Origin: Sinohyriopsis cumingii
Lineage: Eukaryota > Mollusca > Bivalvia > Unionida > Unionidae
Direction of reading: 5' to 3'
DNA length: 64,000 nt
Assembly (NCBI GenBank): GCA_028554795.2
Contig: CM068825.1
Location: 89,524,951 to 89,588,950 of the forward strand
The notes beneath the pieces were generated by a model. It did no database searches. It saw only the letters and a list, made by a program, of their open reading frames with translations, and had not been told where the DNA came from. Below, one piece after another: positions 25,521 through 38,474 of this stretch. The translations under genes and the position numbers were made by a program. How positions within the stretch are numbered: position 1 is the first letter of the stretch; the number at the start of each line of letters is the position of its first letter.

Positions 25521-26359
25521 GACAGACAGATGAAGTATAACAGATCAGAGATCATTCCAAAAGCTCTTCTGGTCTATGACCAGTAGAGATAAAAAATTAG
25601 GCCCCATGCATGCTTATCTCCAAAAGCTTGAGCAATAAATCTCATCACTTTGGCCAATTATCATGAATTAGATCTTTGATTGCAGGCCTAGACATAAAAA
25701 GCTCACATTAAACTTGTCTGAAAACATACAGGAGGTGTAAACTAAATTTTGAAATGAAAACTGATTCCACTTTTTGGATCACCTTAGTGAACATGAAGGT
25801 ATGTGACATATAAAAGTGTAAGGATCATGTCAATCTATGAAATGCTTTCATGTGACACCTTAGAGCTATTATTCTTTGAGAAGAACCAATTTTACACAGT
25901 ACTGCAAAACAATACAAAAAAAAGAAAATATTAATCATAAATCATTTTTTCAACAATAAATTGATAAAATTTCAAACAGGTTCCCCTTGATAAGTTGTCC
26001 ATTAACAATAAAAGATTAATCAAATGTGACATGCATATCTGACACAGATGGCTCAAGCTTTGCATGTCATGTATTGCATATATATTGTTGCACTCTGTGA
26101 AGTGTTGCATTTTGAATTACAGAAAATTTTAAAGTTGAATGCATTGAGCATTAAAATGTTATTGCATTTAAGCCAGAAAAGTCTTTGTGAAGGGTCACTT
26201 CGACCTTTCTTAGTTCATCTCCCCCCATGTCAGTGTAAACTTCAAAGGGACAATACTCTGGCCCAGTGAAATTGACCGGGTATCTTAACACAGTCCTTAG
26301 AAAGTAAACATTTGAGCTACCAACCCTAACCGCTTGGTAAGAACCTATGTCCACTTATC

Positions 26360-27750
26360 ATTTATTCAAAGGGAAATTGTTATGCACTGTCGTTTTGGGA
26401 AAAATTAGGGACCGGTGCCTACGATTGGGCAGAATAATTTAGGGCGTACATGTTAGAACTATCAGACTTTAAAGTGACAACCCTAGTCAAAATTCTTTAG
26501 TCTGGAAATTTCCTAGAAGATTAAAATTAGTCTCGACTCCAGGGAGGCATAAAGAGATTAGTGCTTTCCTCATGAAACAAGGAAGGGACCAGGTGGTCAT
26601 TGTGTAAAAAGAAAGACATGTTTACTGCTAGGACGCACAAGTCCTGAAAGAAAACAGCAATAAGGTATGCAATTTTAGTTTCGCATAATATTCTATTATT
26701 TGATTGTTTGTTTTATGCAAATGTGTTTGCTATGACTAGGTTTCCATATTATGTATCGCTTATTCAATTCATGGAAATGTGTTGATGCTAGAGTTGTTAT
26801 GCAATTTATTTTATTCAATTTCATGGAAAGTGTTGATGTGAGAGTTATTATGCAATTTATTTTATTCAATTTCATGGAAAGTGTTGATGCGAGAGTTATT
26901 ATGCAATTTATTGTATTCAATTTCGTGGAAAGTGTTGATGCGAGAGTTATTTTGCAATTTATTTTATTCAATTTCATGGAAAGCGTTGGTGCTAGAATTG
27001 TTATGCAATTTACCCTTTTAATTATACATTTAGTTCATTGGTAGAATTTACTGCATGTGATCCAAATATTCATATGTGTAGGATTTCATATGGTTATATG
27101 AAATAACTTCCTTTGTTTATGACAATACAGATATCATGAGTTAACGATACTTACCTAATTATATCTGAGCTTGTAATGCTTGGATAATCTTGTAGGTTAA
27201 TGATTGCCGTGATTTACATTTGTGAATTTCATGCAATAGTAATCGAACATATAGTAGCATATGTAAAATAATATGGTAATATGTGGTAGACATTCACGTG
27301 GTAATTTGAGAAGTATAGCTGGAAAGCATGGTCCATGTCCTACCATACTAAGTCAGAATTTATGCGGTGTATGGATAGCAACATGCTCTGAATAACGTAG
27401 GTGAATTGCATGTACCTCTAGAGAATGGGGTACACAGAATTATTGGGTAATTATGTCCTTTAAGGAACAGCTTTCTGATAGAAAGATGAGACAGTCTGAA
27501 GTCAAAAGTACAGGGAAAGAAAGAAGGACGAGGTCAGAAAAAAAGGACCAGGAAGTCCATAAAGGGACAAAGCACTGAGCTTAGGAAGGATGAACTAGGA
27601 GACATTGCTAAATGGTCATACAGGAAGGTGATGTAAATCGGTCGTGGACATTGCGCTCTTTTCTCGTTAATATACTGATATAATCTAACTTGAATTGGAA
27701 TTGGCGTTATTAATTTGTTGTGATTAAATTTGTTATTTTCTTGTCAAAGG
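26360..27750 (+). mobile_element. possible LTR remnant A
   Basis: A block of different base composition from its surroundings ends at caaagggggctcatattg near 27,745. GGGGGCTC is reminiscent of a primer-binding site downstream of an LTR, as at 35,658. No partner LTR or gag/pol frame is seen. Speculative. Confidence 0.2.
26755..27015. repeat. 51-bp tandem repeat, five copies, open in both strands
   Basis: The unit includes attcaatttcatggaaagtg and tgttgatgcgagagttatt. Because 51 is a multiple of three, frames stay open on both strands (17-residue periods). This is a repeat effect, not evidence of a gene. Confidence 0.9.
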
Positions 27751-27897
27751 GGGCTCATATTGTTTTATTTCTTCCCAGTATTCTCACTTAGTTCTCTGTT
27801 GAAATTCCATTCTTTTTTCACTCCCACCAGGCTATAATATCAAGGGAGGTCATCCTCTAGATGACGCCAGCCAAATCCAATTAACCACCCCTCTTAC

Positions 27898-28024
27898 TAA
27901 CAGGATGATGTTATACACTCTCTTAATAAATATTTCTTCAATTGTGACTAGAATGTTTTTACAGGCAAGGCACATACATGTGAAATGTTTACATATCCAG
28001 AGAATCCCGAATCCCAACAACCTT
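27898..28024 (-). CDS. candidate upstream exon of the host gene
   Basis: 127 nt on the minus strand after acceptor cacttatttcattag, with donors GTAAGAGG at 27,897 or GTTAGTAA four bases earlier. The open frame reads RLLGFGILWICKHFTCMC then LACKNILVTIEEIFIKRV, hydrophobic. The GTTAGT donor would leave two nucleotides, matching exon 22,685-22,647. Linkage unproven. Confidence 0.33.
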
Positions 28025-28045
28025 CTAATGAAATAAGTGACAAAG

Positions 28046-28250
28046 TCATGGTGGCTCACTGGTTAACGTGCACAACTCACTGCCAAAATGATGCAGGTTT
28101 TGAATCTTGAACTGACCAGGACAATTCAGCTGCTATGGTGTGTCTCTGAGCATGATACTTTACTCAAATTGCTTCCACATGATATAATCTTTTAAGTGTT
28201 GATGTGCCATTAATCATAAATCCATCAATCAAACAATCAGCCTCCTAACA
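28046..28250 (+). mobile_element. SINE-C copy
   Basis: tRNA-like head tggtggctcactggttaacg and ggttttgaatctt, body with tttactcaaattgcttccac, end gatgtgccattaatcataaa. Same family as 33,978. Confidence 0.7.
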
Positions 28251-28530
28251 TTTAACACAGTTCAAAAATTCTCTGACTAGGTGTAATTATTTACATCAGG
28301 GTCCTTCACCCATGGGTTGCTGAGATTAACCTTAATAACTTGAAATTTCCTACCTATCTGGGTTTTTTTTTCCTCACCATTTGATGGATGGCAAGGCTAT
28401 CACCACAAACCTAATCAGGGTCTCTGCCCAAAAATGTTAAAAAGTGCTGATTTGCAAATGGATAACAAAATAAGTATTGTGAGCCATCTTAATAAGCAAA
28501 CACACTACCATATGTACTCATTTAGAAGTT

Positions 28531-28698
28531 GAGTCAAACTACATAAAACAAAGATCCTGATTTGTCATAGCAAAATGTGTCTGCATATCAGGGTCTATGT
28601 TGTTTGTTCTAATGATTACTCCTAGCAAACTGTGGTGACCCAGATCTGTCAGCGCATTATACGACTGCAGATCTGGCTCTGCAATATGCAGTTGGACT
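28531..28698. mobile_element. palindromic MITE family, copy 4
   Basis: Starts GAGTCAAACTACATAAAAC and ends GCAGTTGGACTC. Inner words agatcctgatttg, atcagggtctatg, acccagatctg and gcagatctggctctg belong to the family. Confidence 0.65.
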
Positions 28699-28856
28699 CA
28701 TAAATGAGTAGTGATGGTTAATTACAAACTTTTGGCAAGTATTTACTAAGTATACTTTTAATTCTAAACCCATCTGCCACCCATTTTACAAATTATGTTG
28801 TACAGATGCCCTTGTGTTATCAAGATAAATATACTGTAATTATGTACAAACACAAA

Positions 28857-29055
28857 TGGGTGTAATGGAGTAAACAAAACTGGTTCTCAAAAAGCAACAA
28901 AACAGAATGCAAACCTGCATGGTCATAAACAAATTAAACCTACCCATAACCCAAACTTCCTCTTCTCTTTCCCACCCTGAATAAGACTTTTGGGACCCCA
29001 TTGCAACTACCCAAACAATTAGATATGTACTCAGAATGAGTGGAAGAAACTCAGA
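28857..29055 (-). CDS. candidate hydrophobic exon(s) of a host membrane protein
   Basis: After the strong acceptor ttggttttaattcag the minus strand is open for over 60 codons: SEFLPLILSTYLIVWVVAMG, a hydrophilic linker, then a second hydrophobic stretch CILFCCFLRTSFVYSI. A good donor GTAGGTTT at 28,943 would end the exon early. Phase does not join directly to the candidate exon at 27,898-28,024. Could be upstream coding sequence of the same gene. Confidence 0.3.
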
Positions 29056-29219
29056 CTGAATTAAAACCAACGGAATCAAGACCATGGACATGTTACAAGA
29101 GGAGCATCCTAACTGCAGAGCTTTAAAGTGAGGGATCCCTGCAATGACATTTCAACAGAATGTGACAGCATATCAAACTAGTTTATTTTTTAATAAATGC
29201 CTTCATTTTTAAGCATACA

Positions 29220-31170
29220 AAAATCAGCTACATGTTCTTCCATGGCCTACCACAGCAAATAGCTACATGTTCTTCCATGGCTTACCACAGAATACAGCTA
29301 CATGTTCTTCCATGACTTACCATAGCATATAGCTACATATTCTTCCATAATTTACCATAGCATATAGCTACATATTCTTCCATGACTTATCATAGCATAT
29401 AGCTACATATTCTTCCATGACTTATCATAACAAACAGTTACATATTCTTCCATGGCTTACCACAGAATACAGCTACATGTTCTTCCATGGCTTATCATAG
29501 CAAAAAGCTACATGTTCTTCCATGGCTTACCACAGCAAATAGCTACATGTTCTTCCATGGCTTACCATAGCAAATAGTTACATGTTCTTACATGGCTTAC
29601 AATAGCAAATAGTTACATATTCTTCCATGACTTACCATAGCATATAGCTACATATTCTTCCATGACTTATCATAACAAATAGTTACATATTCTTCCATGG
29701 CTTACCACAGAATACAGCTACATGTTCTTCCATGGCTTACCATAGCAAATAGTTACATGTTCTTGCATGGCTTACCATAGCAAATAGTTACATATTCTTC
29801 CATGACTTACCATAGCATATAGCTACATATTCTTCCATGACTTATCATAACAAATAGTTACATATTCTTCCATGGCTTACCACAAAATACAGCTACATGT
29901 TCTTCCATGGCTTATCATAGCAAAAAGCTACATGTTCTTCCATGGCTTACCACAGCAAATAGTTACATATTCTTCCATGACTTACCATAGCATATAGCTA
30001 CATATTCTTCCATGACTTATCATAGCAAATAGTTACATGTTCTTGCATGGCTTACCATAGCAAATAGTTACATATTCTTCCATGACTTACCACAGCATAT
30101 AGCTACATATTCTTCCATGACTTACCATAGCATATAGCTACATGTTCTTCCGTGGCTTATCATAGCAAAAAGCTACATGTTCTTCCAAGGCTTACCATAG
30201 CAAATAGCTACATGTTCTTCCATGGCTTACCATAGCAAATAGCTACATGTTCTTCCATGGCTTACCATAGCAAATAGCTACATGTTCTTCCATGGCTTAC
30301 CACAGCAAATAGCTACATGTTCTTCCATGGCTTACCACAGAATACAGTTACATGTTCTTCCATGGCTTATCATAGCAAATAGCTACATGTTCTTCCATGG
30401 CTTACCATAGCAAATAGTTACATGTTCTTCCATGGCTTACCACAGCAAATAGCTACATGTTCTTCCATGGCTTACCACAGAATACAGCTACATGTTCTTC
30501 CATGGCTTATCATAGCAAATAGCTACATATTCTTCCATGACTTATCATAACAAATAGTTATATGTTCTTCCATGGCTTACCACAGCAAACAGCTACATGT
30601 TCTTCCATGGCTTACCATAGCATATAGCTACATATTCTTCCATGACTTACCATAGCAAATAGTTACATATTCTTCCATGGCTTACCACAGAATACAGCTA
30701 CATGCTCTTCCATGGCTTATCATAGCAAATAGCTACATGTTAAGCTATGACTTACCATAGCAAACAGCTACATATTCTTCCATGGCTTATCATGGCAAAT
30801 AGCTACATGTTCTTCCATGGCGAACAGCTACATGTTCTTCCATGGTTTACCATAGCAAAAAGCTACATGTTAAGCTATGACTTACCATAGCAAACAGCTA
30901 CATATTCTTCCATGGCTTACCATAGCAAACAGCTACATGTCCTTCCATGACTTACCATAGCAAATAGTTACATATTCTTCCATGGCTTACCACAGATTAT
31001 AGCTACATGTTCTTCCATGAGTTAAAATAGCATATAGCTACATGCTCTTTCATAGCTTATCGTAACATATACAGTAGTATATGTGCTTCCATTGCTTACC
31101 ATAACTACATGTTTTTCCATGGTTTACTACAGCAAATAGCTACATGTTCTTCTATGGCTTATCATTAGAA
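29220..31170. repeat. 35-bp satellite array, about 55 units
   Basis: The unit agctacatgttcttccatgg plus cttaccatagcaaat repeats head to tail. Landmark variants are exact multiples of 35 apart (cttatcataacaaa at 29,421, 29,666, 29,841 and 30,541: gaps 245, 175, 700), so there are almost no indels over 1.1 kb. Two main variants (ttcttccatggctta and attcttccatgactta) occur in blocks, giving higher-order structure. Confidence 0.97.
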
Positions 31171-31221
31171 ATTACCATGCTTTTTGTTTTAGTTCCCACT
31201 GACCCCTCCAACTGGTCAGTA

Positions 31222-31506
31222 GTGTATGTATGTGTGTGATTTGGTTTTTTAATGCAGTTTTAACAATTTTTCAGTCATATCGCTATGATGTCTGCAGTGT
31301 AGCAGTTTACAGTGATGTCTAGCACTGGGGCATCAAGCCGCAGACATGTAGCATCATGTCCCATCCAGTAACATTATCCTTTCACCAGGCCAACCAGTCC
31401 TTACACTAATCTCTTAATGCTGAGCACCTAGTGAGGCAGCTGTTAGTACCATTTTTATAAGTCTTTTGTATAACTCAGCTGGGGTTCGAACCCACATCCT
31501 CCAGCA
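31222..31506 (-). mobile_element. SINE-B copy 2, truncated head
   Basis: Matches the copy at 16,850 from gtgtgtgatttggttttttaa through tagcactggggcatcaag to ggggttcgaaccca; the first part of the tRNA head is missing. Lies just after the satellite. Confidence 0.85.
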
Positions 31507-31509
31507 TCT

Positions 31510-33977
31510 GATCTGGTCTGTAGTCCAGGAATCATGACCCAACAAGCATTTGCATATATTACCCATCATCCTGTGACTGCACATATAGTTTTTTCATAAT
31601 GTTCAAAAATGCTACCAACATTTTAAAAAATATATAAATTTGACCCCCAATTTTTCAGGTTAGCATGATAAACAATAATCACCAATTAGATCTTAATGTA
31701 GCCTATTCACAGTGTGACACATGATAATTATATACTTCCAAATTTTTGATCCAATCAGACACAACAAAACTTTGCAAAAATGTGGCTATCAAATAGTTAG
31801 AAAAGCACTTAAATGTTTCATGGGAAACAAGCGTGGAGTATCTCTTTTAAGTTGATATATGTGATCAGTGACTGAATGTACAAATGAGATACACATATTA
31901 GTCCGGAACTAACAAGGGGACATATCTAAAACCATCTATGTTAGTAACCTTGTGTTAATTTGTAGTAGGAGAATGGGTGTTGTCAATAATTTTCCTGTTT
32001 CACTGAAAGAAACAATTGCCTGCAGTTGGTTTGCATCTGCAGGAAGTACAGTGTGAGGTTTCAGTTCTTAGTATCTTCACTCCCACACCCAGACCCATTC
32101 TAGATAAGATTTTTAATGCATTCAAAGTTATTTAATGACACAATTAAGAGATTGGAGCAATACAAAACAAAGGACATGGTGACCAAGACTTGTCATGCAT
32201 CTGATCAAATGGATCAGCTTGAAAAGGTCAAAATGGTTGAATCTGAATCACCGACAACTTGTACGGTCTATTTGAAGGTACATTCAAACCTGTCCTAATG
32301 GTCACCTGGTCAACATGGCCATTCTAATTTAAACCACCACCCCCAATGTCCTATATAAATATCATGTAATCATGTAATCCGCGGTCACCTATCTTTCCAT
32401 CAGTGGCCATGTATTTCGAAATCAAGCAGTAGTTTTGCCCCGTTTTCCACAGTAACTGGAGTGTATCAGCAACGACCGCTACAAGTGTGCAAATTATTCT
32501 TTTGAGCAAGGCATGGTTGACAATAAGTTATTTTATGTGACATGATGTTTAAATGTTTCATATTTTGATATTCATTTAAACTCAATGGTGTTGACAGCTC
32601 AGCTTCAAAAGCAAGTTGTTTTTATTTTTAATATTTTGAATCAAAGCCATCTCCATTGGAGAAAAAAATATGTACAATCTCATAGAAGAGGTACACTCCA
32701 CTAGTGACATCCCCATACGATTTAGGTGCTACTAACACTAGACCCAATAAGCTTCTTTTCATTCCCTAATCATCAAAGTTTGCACACAAAAAAGCTGGCT
32801 GTCTTTTGATCTCATAGAGTTGGGGCAACAGTTTAATCCATCGTTTAAAGTGTGAACACCTCTTTTCATGCCTAATTATACCAACTGCCCAAACAAAAAG
32901 TCAGCTGTGTATTTCAGTTACAGGTAGGCTGTCAATCAGTAACTGAAATGGGGAAGGCAATATGCGCAAAACAAAGATCAGTGACTTTTTTTAAGGCTTA
33001 ATGGACATGATGAATCAAAGTGACAATACTGCATCCTTGAGTGAAACTTACTGTCAATTTTTTTTAAGTTTGTGCTAAATTAAATACATTATCTTGGTAG
33101 CATACAGCTATTGCTAATAATAATACCTGTGAAATAATAATAATGATAATACTATTAATAAAAATGCTGATGCTATTCAGTTCAAACCAAGTTTGATAAC
33201 TGAACCTGCCTTCAGAGGTCACTAAATCAAAATATCAAGCCTGGAACATATGCACAGGCATCTGTGAACAAATAAACATATATAAAATATCATCTTGCAT
33301 TGAAAACTTCAACTGTAAAAATGATGCAAAAGTACAGAAAAGTAGGTGACATTTGTATTACTAAAAACGTTCAACTGTCTGAAGATTACAGCCATTGGAG
33401 ACATTGATTATGAAAAAAGGAAACAGTAGAAGCCTGCCTTATGTCACTGGGACTGTTGTTCCATACCAGTGGACCAGTATATTGATAAATAAATTTCAAG
33501 TATCAGTCTGTCTACAATATGCATACAATAATTATGATCCTACCTTAACAATCCTTCTAATGATAACAAGACCTTTAAGCTGATATTTGTATCGATAATG
33601 TATTATACTGTGGCTTCTGTACTGCAAAAAGTACATGTAACTGATACACAGCACAAGTTACATGCATCATTTTACAGTTTATCCATATTCTAAACCAACA
33701 GGAGAAAGTGATTATTATCATCACAACATAGGTGTTATTACCATTGTTTATTCCTTTTTAATCTTGTACCATATTGGCTACAAATTTCTGAATACTGAAT
33801 AAAAGATATGGAAATAGTGGATCTTCCATTCCACACACCATCTAAATATGATCCATATTACAGACCTGACTATCAACAATAAACTGCACATGAATTGATG
33901 TTTCCATAAAATAAAGTTTTCGCCATTTTATTATTGATTCTTTAAAATTAAATAAGTTCATAAATTGATCACATTCA
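31510..33977. other. non-coding, no gene supported
   Basis: AT-rich sequence with a short (TAA)n patch near 33,115-33,165. The 60-codon plus-strand ORF at 32,116 has no family resemblance or splice context. Confidence 0.45.
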
Positions 33978-34175
33978 TCATGGTGGCTCAGTGATTAGCA
34001 TGCCGGACTCACAACCAAACCAGTGCAGGTTCAAATCCTACCATTGGGTCAGTTTGGGTCGGCTACCAAGGGATCTTCTTGCGCAAGGCACTATTCCCAC
34101 TGCCTCAACAGTACATAACCTATTTGTGTTGCTGTGCCATAAAACACCAAACCAAACCCTGCTTAATCACCCCAG
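33978..34175 (+). mobile_element. SINE-C, best copy
   Basis: Head tggtggctcagtgattagc, B-box-like ggttcaaatcc, body gggtcggctaccaagggatc, end gctgtgccataaaacacc and tail caaaccaaaccc. Lies on the plus strand. Confidence 0.75.
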
Positions 34176-34329
34176 TGTCAGAGAATGATATGTCTAGTTA
34201 AGACAGATCGCACTTTGTCCAGTTTATAAAAATAATACTAGCATAATATCTCAGTTAAGCTCTAGTGAAGCTGTTATATAGCACACACTAGATATATCAT
34301 CAGGTGTTCTTGTCATCTTTCTGTAATGA

Positions 34330-35660
34330 ACAGAAGGCAGAATTTTGCAGAATCAGAGCATGTTGGCCGGACGTCATACTAGGAGTTACATAATTTTGGA
34401 TCTCTAAATTGGCTTCAAAGGTATTTAATCCTTGTGCAAGCGGGGCTTCTGCCGAAGGGCATATTCGGGCCGGATACCCTGTAGCACGCCAAAATGGTGT
34501 GAAGAAACATGGCCCCTGGCAGAAAGAATATCAAACGGTAGGCGTGTCGACTAATATGGGATGAGAGAAGCTAGATCTTCTGCTGGGAGGGGCTAATACT
34601 TTAGGTGGGAAAATGCTTCATTCTTAGTCATACATGTGCACAGACCTGTCAGTGAGCTGCTAATTCTCGGGGGAGAGAGACGTATTGTCTAGTAAAGCAG
34701 GAAGCTTATGTTGAGACAGAAATTTTTAGCTAAAAGCCACTCCGAGACTTAACTCATAAAAAGAAGGGAACTGAACTGGGTAAACAAGCTTCTCAAAGGT
34801 AAGACGGTATCTTGGCCGAACATATCAGAAGACTGAATCCTCATGTATTGTTGCATTTATTTGAATATTTAATCGCATCATATTGTTGAATTTATTAAAT
34901 AACTGAATTATGACACATACTTAACATCTATCAGAATGTAGATTGAGCACTATGCGAAATTAGAGTTGGATTTATGTGCATATGTATTTATATGTATAAT
35001 TCTGTAATTCTTAGGACACATGCAATAGGAATGATTACATAATAACGATGGGTAGATACAGTGTGATTGTGTTACAATAAGTCTTTGAGTAATGCTATTC
35101 ATGCGTAGAGCACAAGGCATGAATCCAATAAATGGAAATTTATATGTACATAGGGCCTGGTACAATTGTTCGCCCATTAGTCTGATGGAAGGTCCGTGAA
35201 AGAGTGGATAATTTCGAGGAGTAGAGTAGGGAGACAAAGGTGTACGTCCCTTATATTTCTTCAGGAAGCTCCCAGGGTGCCGTGAGAGTCGGTGCTGAGA
35301 TATTCCAGAGTGTACGAAATGACGACACAGAGAAAATAAGAAGGAAACCATGGAGACTTCCAGTGTGTACACAAGAGGCACAGTGTAGAGAAGGAGGAAG
35401 AGGAAGGAAGGAGAAAAGAGAAATTAGATGAGTATTTGGGAAAACTCACTGAACTGAGACTCTCACAATAAGACAGTAATTTCTATATGACGAAGTAAAG
35501 AGTAAAGGGCATTTGGTCAACCCGGCCATTATTGTATTATGATATACTGAGCTGAAGATTTTATGTCCATGAAATTCTTGCATTCGTATGTTTGATAAAA
35601 TTGTTATTTATTCAACCGTGAGTTGTTATATGTATTTAGAGAGTCAGAACTGCTGACTGG
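34330..35660 (+). mobile_element. possible LTR remnant B
   Basis: Higher-GC block with no coding frame that ends near ctgactgggggctcgtgag (35,653). TGGGGGCTCGT matches the start of the classical tRNA-Pro primer-binding site of retroviruses and some LTR retrotransposons. The purine-rich interior resembles block A. No second LTR or pol gene found. Confidence 0.25.
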
Positions 35661-35664
35661 GGGC

Positions 35665-37568
35665 TCGTGAGTCATTAAATTTTAATGCACACCTTCTGCA
35701 GTATTATTATAATACCATAGTGGATCAGCATTATTTATAATACAGCAGCGGGGTTGTGACACTTTCTATGGGTCTATTTTTTTATTATCCATGTGATATC
35801 TCTTTCAAATTCCTTACGTGGATGGGTAGCTCTTGTCATCAGTTAGAAACATTTCTCATTTCTGCAGATTTACAGCATGTTTTCCAACTTGATAACTGCT
35901 TCTAAACCACTTTTGAAGCAAATTCTGGTTTCTTTTTATTTGCCTACCAATGTATTATACTAATAATGCTTTATTAAAACAAGTGTAGAACAAATATCTT
36001 TCTTGACCTACGTATAAATCTGTGATCTCACAGACCTCGTAAAAGTAATCAAATGACACTAATTTGTATTTTTAAATTTGACTTCTGTAACTTTTGTCTG
36101 TGAACAAGCCAGTACATCAGACTTGGATGCATCTTAATTTGACGGCATACATGCAGGATTTAAATCACTTTTATAAATAATTGCCAGTGCAGTATCTAAT
36201 TCTTTTATTACAGATTTGTCAAAAGAGTACATCACCATCCACATAAGGCATTACAAAGGTTTTGTGGTGCCATAGCCCTCAAGTAGGCTGCATGGAAACA
36301 AACATCTACTTGCTGCTTAGTAAATTTGTAACCCTGGTATAATTGATTGGAAGCAATGCATTCACAACCCAAGCGCTGAAAAGTTGAATCGGGGGGGGGG
36401 GGGGGGGGGGGGGCAGACAGAAGAAATAAAAATTTCATTTTGTATTTTGAACAATTCATTTAATGTAACCGATAAGTGATTTGTGACAACCCAAGTTGAG
36501 TCAAGTGACTGGGGAAGAAATAAAATTCAATTTTGTGTTTTGGCCCATTCATGAAATGTAAAGTAAGTGATAAATGTGATTTGTCACCATCAAACAATCG
36601 ATCATCTTTAGCTACAGATCTTTGCTAGCTACAACAACCAAGTCTGGGAGTAGACCATTCAGATTCATGGTTAAAAAATAATTATTCCCAACAAACAGTC
36701 AAGTCATTTTTAAAAAACTATAGGAAGGAAAGAGTGAAATAATCCCAGCATGAATGAAAATAGATGCTGACAAGTATTGCTTTGTATTAATGCAGAGCAA
36801 AAAACAGACTGGCAAGCTTTACTCTAACAGCAAACTCATAATAGATGTTGGGTCTTGTTTACACTTTTAAAAAAAGGCTGCCTGTCTTGTTAGGTAACTA
36901 AAAGAATAAACAAATATCAATTATATTTTTGAATATTCTGAAAAAGGCATGCAATGTTTTGCTTATTCCTTATAGCCCTACACTTTGCATTTCATTTCTC
37001 TTACAATTTTTACAAATTTTTCTGCTATTAAGAAAGATGACAACATGTACATTTTTGTTGATATTGTAATGGAAGCAAAAGTATGATATATCCAGATTAT
37101 TTGGAATAGTTATCATTTATTTATTAGGCATGGCACAATATTAGGGATGGTGAAAATAATGATTAATTTTTAGCCGAAAACCATTTTAGCTCAGGTCAGT
37201 TCCACAGAGATATTCCAGTCCACTATGACAACTGGTATAGTTCAGTCCTTGGTACTTTAATATAGACAGTATATAAAAAGTTCATATAGAAATTCATGAA
37301 TATTGCTAAAGAACCTTGGTGACATACTATAAAAAATGAATATGATGTGATTGCAGTTATGGATTATACTACTGTAATAAATATAATGTGATGTGCACAA
37401 CTGACCATATCTACAAATTCAACACATATACAGTTGCCCAAACTGCAGTTATCATGCTCAAAAAATCAATCAGCCCAATGCCCGGGGTTTCTCTAATTTC
37501 AGATCAGGCCACCCCTGTACAATAAATAAGGTGCCTATCGGGCTTGTAACAGACAAATCAAATCTGCC
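35665..37568. other. non-coding host sequence with a G homopolymer
   Basis: A run of 23 G lies at 36,391-36,413. Otherwise no gene is supported. A possible 24-nt microexon (VCEITDLY, minus strand, donor GTAGGT) near 36,009-36,033 is too short to claim. Confidence 0.5.
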
Positions 37569-37973
37569 TCAGAAAACAGAGGATGGGGCACAAGAATGTC
37601 CATCCTGGATGATGTGAAGCCTACATCCTTCTAATTTGTTCCACCTCATGACGATGTAATAGTGCCATATGAGACACAGCATGGCCTCTGCTATGAGGAC
37701 AGGGTCCAAAATCCCAAGGGACATACAAGACCAAGGACCCTGAGGTGGAGGCCCCCACATTCCATAGGGATTTATTGGGATAATTGGAAAGGGAGAAATA
37801 TCAATCTGACCCCCCTGCCTAGTATAAGCCTGCCAGTTATTCTCCCAGTGTTCCTCATAATGAGGTTGTAGACGGTTGAGAGGGAGGAACTCAGTCCAAA
37901 CCCAATCCCCACACCATGCAGTCACAGTGTGATGATCATAGAACACAGGATCTTTAACATGTTTTGGTGGTTG
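37569..37973 (-). CDS. candidate exon or gene fragment, tryptophan-rich
   Basis: About 134 open codons on the minus strand after an acceptor-like tttttaattttttttaaaaag, with the segments DPVFYDHHTVTAWCGDWVW, HYEEHWENNWQAYTRQGG and SPFPIIPINPYGMWGPPPQG, ending in a stop at 37,569. The length and lower AT content stand out from flanking introns. No family recognised and no donor supported, so it could be a last exon, a pseudogene or chance. Confidence 0.33.
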   Translation of the reverse strand, partial: QPPKHVKDPVFYDHHTVTAWCGDWVWTEFLPLNRLQPHYEEHWENNWQAYTRQGGQIDISPFPIIPINPYGMWGPPPQGPWSCMSLGILDPVLIAEAMLCLIWHYYIVMRWNKLEGCRLHIIQDGHSCAPSSVF

Positions 37974-38237
37974 CTTTTTAAAAAAAATTAAAAAAGATCG
38001 ATAACAAATTTGATATCCTTATCAAAGCTATCTTTTCCTAAGAGCAAGCTATAAATAAACCTCAATGATCTCAGTATGCTTGTTTTAGAATTTGCCCTTA
38101 AGACTTCAGCTGCTAAACAATTACCCTTATCATCTGCAGCCATAAATTCACTGTGATCATTAATATTAATAATTAAGAATAGAATATGATGTTAATATAT
38201 CTTTTAAAATAATGTGTGTGTGTGTGACTTGGAATTT

Positions 38238-38474
38238 ATTGTTGTTGAAGGGTTTAACGCCATTTTTCAGCACACGATAGGCCATAAATGGCGGCCAGTA
38301 TTAATGGTGGTGGAAGAACCCGGAAAGAACCACCGACCAACCAGAAGCTACTAACAAGCTTTCTCACATACCCACATTAGCCGAATCCAAGACTCGAACC
38401 CACGTAGACAGAGGTGAGATGGCAGTGATCCGTAACGGAAAGCGCTTTAGACCACTTGGCCACTTGGGGCCCCC
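38238..38474 (-). mobile_element. SINE-A copy 4, inside SINE-B
   Basis: Complete SINE-A on the minus strand flanked by gacttggaattt (38,226-38,237) and gacttagaattt (38,475-38,486), an 11 of 12 match taken from the SINE-B tail. Confidence 0.9.

Noticed and set aside
26696-27044. Two 93-97 codon ORFs on opposite strands
   Set aside because: Both are produced by a 51-bp tandem repeat whose length is a multiple of three; no start context or splice sites.
29220-31170. CRISPR-like regular array
   Set aside because: The 35-bp unit is directly tandem without unique spacers, and the context is a eukaryotic genome; it is a satellite.
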